Source: Flammeovirgaceae bacterium (lineage in GTDB: Bacteria; Bacteroidota; Bacteroidia; Cytophagales; Cyclobacteriaceae). From it: a stretch of 6,123 nucleotides of DNA. The stretch is taken from positions 1-6,123 of the forward strand of contig CANGUI010000123.1 in the NCBI GenBank assembly GCA_947457025.1, given 5' to 3'. Below the pieces are notes generated by a model. It was not told where the DNA came from, made no database searches, and was given only the letters and a program-made list of their open reading frames with translations. Shown piece after piece: positions 4,133-6,123 of this stretch (positions within the stretch are counted from its first letter, which is position 1; each line of letters begins with the position of its first letter). Position numbers and translations under genes: made by a program.

Positions 4133-5914
4133 ATGAATATCGATAGCGCCTTACGCGAGGAGATCCAAAAGGCCACTACCGTGCTTTTTAATCAAACGAT
4201 CGAATCGTTTCAGGTGCAGCCCACCAACCCCGAGTTTGAGGGCAGCCATACGTTGGTGTGCTTTCCGCTTACCCGGATATCGCGCAAGGGGCCGGAAGAA
4301 ACCGCGCGCCTCGTGGGCGACTACCTCCTGGCGAACTCCCGCCTGGTTAGCTCATTCAATGTGGTGAAGGGGTTTCTTAATCTCTCCATTGCCGACCGCG
4401 TGTGGGTGGAGGTGTTGCAGGGCGTGGTGAACGATACCCGGTATGGGGTGAGCGCCCGCTCGGGCAAAGAAGTGATGGTGGAGTATTCCTCGCCTAATAC
4501 GAACAAGCCGCTGCACCTGGGCCACCTGCGCAACAATTTCCTGGGCTATGCGGTGGCGGGCATTTACGAGGCGGTGGGCTACACGGTACACAAAGTGCAG
4601 ATCATCAACGACCGGGGCATACACATCTGCAAAAGCATGGCGGCCTGGCAACTGTCCGGTGAGAACGAGACGCCCGAAAGCAGCGGCCTGAAGGGCGACC
4701 ACCTGGTAGGCAAGTATTATGTGGAATTCGACAAGCGCTACAAGGCGGAGATGAAGCAGCTGGTAGACCAAGGCATGCCGGAGGCCGAAGCCGAAAAGCA
4801 GGCGCCGGTGATGCTGCATGCGGTAGACCTGCTGCGCAAGTGGGAGAACAAAGATGCCGATACTGTGGCTCTGTGGAAGAAAATGAACGGCTGGGTGTAC
4901 GATGGCTTTGCGGCCACTTACAAACGCATGGGCGTTGATTTCGAGAAGTTGTACTACGAGTCGGCCACCTACCTGCTGGGGCGGGACGAAGTGCTAAAGG
5001 GTGTAGAACAGGGCATCTTTTTCAGAAAAGAGGACGGTTCGGTGTGGGTGGACTTAACGGCCGATGGCCTCGACCAAAAAGTACTGCTGCGCGCGGATGG
5101 AACATCGGTGTACATGACGCAGGACATCGGTACCGCTATTTTGCGGTTCCGCGATTTTCCGAAAATCGAAGGCCAGGTGTACACGGTGGGCAACGAGCAG
5201 GAGTACCATTTTAAAGTGCTCTTCTTGATTTTGAAAAAACTGGGGTATGCCTGGGCGGAGAAGTGTTTTCACTTGAGTTACGGCATGGTGGATTTACCCA
5301 CAGGCAAAATGAAAAGCCGCGAGGGCACGGTGGTGGATGCGGATGACCTGATGGCCGAGATGGTGGCCGAGGCCGAAAAGCAAACCCGCGAGTTGGGTAA
5401 GATTGAAGATGCCAGTGAAGAACAGGTGCGCGAGCTATCGGAAATGATTGGCTTGGGCGCATTGAAGTATTTTTTGCTGAAGGTGGACCCGAAGAAGCGG
5501 ATGTTGTTCGACCCGAACGAATCGATTCAATTGCAAGGACACACGGGGCCTTTCATTCAATACACCCACGCGCGCATTCGTGCGCTGCTGCGCAAGGCGG
5601 AAAGCATGGGCCTGGCATCCGCCGGTTGGTCGGGATTAGAAACGCTGGATGCAAGCGAGCGCGAGGTAATTGCCCTGCTGACGGCCTATCCGCAGAAGCT
5701 GCGCGAGGCAGCTGCCGGCTACTCCCCGGCCGTTGTTGCCAACTACGTGTACGAGTTAGCCAAAAGCTACAACCAGTTCTACCAAACGATACCGATCTTC
5801 CAGGAAACAGATGGGGCACGGCGGGATTTCCGTCTGGCCCTGTCGCGGGCTGTAGCCGATGTCATTAAAAAAGGCATGCGCGTGCTCGGCATTGCAGTGC
5901 CCGAGCGGATGTAG
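4133..5914 (+). CDS. argS: Arginyl-tRNA synthetase
   Basis: This cytoplasmic class I synthetase charges tRNA-Arg with arginine. With the ATG at 4133 it has 593 residues, normal for bacterial ArgRS. The N-terminal additional domain that contacts the tRNA D-loop covers about residues 1-105 (FEGSHTLVCFPL, SFNVVKGFLNLSI). The Rossmann catalytic core has the HIGH motif as HLGH (128-131, within SSPNTNKPLHLGHLRNN) and the KMSK loop as KMKSREGT (392-399), a variant common in ArgRS. The C-terminal helical DALR-type anticodon-binding domain starts near GPFIQYTHARIRALLRK and ends GIAVPERM. I chose 4133 because homologues typically begin MNI close to the additional domain. ATG at 4121 (MSAGMNID) is a real alternative, and TTG at 4106 is unlikely. 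No Shine-Dalgarno sequence is well placed for any of them. Nothing suggests damage. Confidence 0.97.
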   Translation: MNIDSALREEIQKATTVLFNQTIESFQVQPTNPEFEGSHTLVCFPLTRISRKGPEETARLVGDYLLANSRLVSSFNVVKGFLNLSIADRVWVEVLQGVVNDTRYGVSARSGKEVMVEYSSPNTNKPLHLGHLRNNFLGYAVAGIYEAVGYTVHKVQIINDRGIHICKSMAAWQLSGENETPESSGLKGDHLVGKYYVEFDKRYKAEMKQLVDQGMPEAEAEKQAPVMLHAVDLLRKWENKDADTVALWKKMNGWVYDGFAATYKRMGVDFEKLYYESATYLLGRDEVLKGVEQGIFFRKEDGSVWVDLTADGLDQKVLLRADGTSVYMTQDIGTAILRFRDFPKIEGQVYTVGNEQEYHFKVLFLILKKLGYAWAEKCFHLSYGMVDLPTGKMKSREGTVVDADDLMAEMVAEAEKQTRELGKIEDASEEQVRELSEMIGLGALKYFLLKVDPKKRMLFDPNESIQLQGHTGPFIQYTHARIRALLRKAESMGLASAGWSGLETLDASEREVIALLTAYPQKLREAAAGYSPAVVANYVYELAKSYNQFYQTIPIFQETDGARRDFRLALSRAVADVIKKGMRVLGIAVPERM

Positions 5915-6038
5915 GGATTATCTTTTGTTTGACTTTTGTTAGGTTGCGTAGTGGCGGAAGAAATACGCTAGTCCTTTTTGCTCTCACGGCTTTTTCCTTT
6001 ACTTTTATTTTGAGTTTTATTTACACTATAAACATTTT
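5915..6038 (+). promoter_or_regulatory. A+T-rich spacer after argS, probable promoter region of the next gene
   Basis: These 124 bases turn sharply T-rich after the argS stop and lead to the ATG at 6039. A short inverted pair, GCGTA (5946-5950) and TACGC (5964-5968), followed by CCTTTTTG could be a weak argS terminator, but five base pairs are too few for a firm call. No -33/-7 pair with good spacing is recognised. Confidence 0.3.
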
Positions 6039-6123
6039 ATGACTCTAAAATCTAGTTTGTTTTTCATTATTTTGATTTCCTTCTTGACATATTCCTGCCG
6101 AGAAGATAACGAGGTCACCAAAA
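6039..6123 (+). CDS. Lipoprotein of unknown function, 3' end outside the window
   Basis: The visible 28 codons start at an ATG after an A/T-rich leader (ACTATAAACATTTT) and encode a clear lipoprotein signal peptide. K4 is followed by the hydrophobic core SLFFIILISFLT and the lipobox TYSC, with the lipidated Cys at 20. The next residues, REDNEVTK, are rich in acidic side chains, which in Bacteroidota can direct lipoproteins to the cell surface. The base composition resembles the cassette between asnS and argS more than the synthetase genes. The rest of the protein is beyond the edge, so no family can be named. Confidence 0.7.
   Translation, partial: MTLKSSLFFIILISFLTYSCREDNEVTK

Noticed and set aside
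3762..4136. Forward open frames of 124 and 100 codons in the gap before argS
   Set aside because: They translate the heptamer array and REP-like hairpins into low-complexity sequence with no domain. The gap reads as repeats, not as a gene.
4352..4819. Antisense 155-codon frame within argS
   Set aside because: It is a His/Leu/Val-rich shadow of argS codon bias. argS itself is intact and recognisable over the same bases.

Overview
The window reads as chromosomal DNA of a member of the Bacteroidota, probably near the Cytophagales. This is inferred from gene content and style, not from a search. The supporting signs are a lipoprotein with the GKGKGPGEY signature of Bacteroidota 6-bladed beta-propeller proteins, several short lipoprotein signal peptides, A/T-rich leaders without Shine-Dalgarno sequences, and an arginyl-tRNA synthetase with a KMKSREGT loop. 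Two G+C-rich housekeeping genes frame the window: asnS (2-1366, 5' end outside the window) and argS (4133-5914). Between them lies a visibly A+T-richer block.

The block has a clear architecture. The last 46 codons of asnS occur twice in direct orientation, at 1226-1366 and 3582-3722, exactly 2356 bp apart. The copies are identical for 107 bp (1229-1335 = 3585-3691). They then differ at 9 of the last 31 bases, yet the encoded tail changes by one residue only (Ser/Asn). The right copy has no body upstream, so it is a displaced 3' remnant. This is the footprint expected if a circular DNA carrying its own asnS 3' end integrated by one crossover, leaving a hybrid but intact asnS and pushing the old tail 2.36 kb downstream. 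No recombinase gene is visible inside the unit.

The unit carries three same-strand genes. The first encodes a 70-residue exported peptide with six cysteines (1595-1807). The second encodes a 6-bladed beta-propeller lipoprotein (1874-3052). The third encodes a small thioredoxin-like lipoprotein with CESC and a probable cis-Pro (3030-3479), and it overlaps the second by 23 nt. A perfect 14-bp hairpin separates the peptide gene from the propeller gene. An 18-T homopolymer lies just upstream of the peptide gene. All three products are predicted to leave the cytoplasm, so a cell-envelope system built around a disulfide-rich peptide is a reasonable hypothesis; the function is unknown. A stub of a possible fourth gene (3504-3581) runs in frame into the asnS remnant.

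The 410-bp gap before argS holds no convincing gene. It contains a 14-bp direct repeat, an array of about seven 7-bp units, and a REP-like structure of two hairpins around two copies of GGAAAGCCCG. After argS, an A+T-rich stretch leads into the start of another lipoprotein gene (6039 onward), cut by the window edge.
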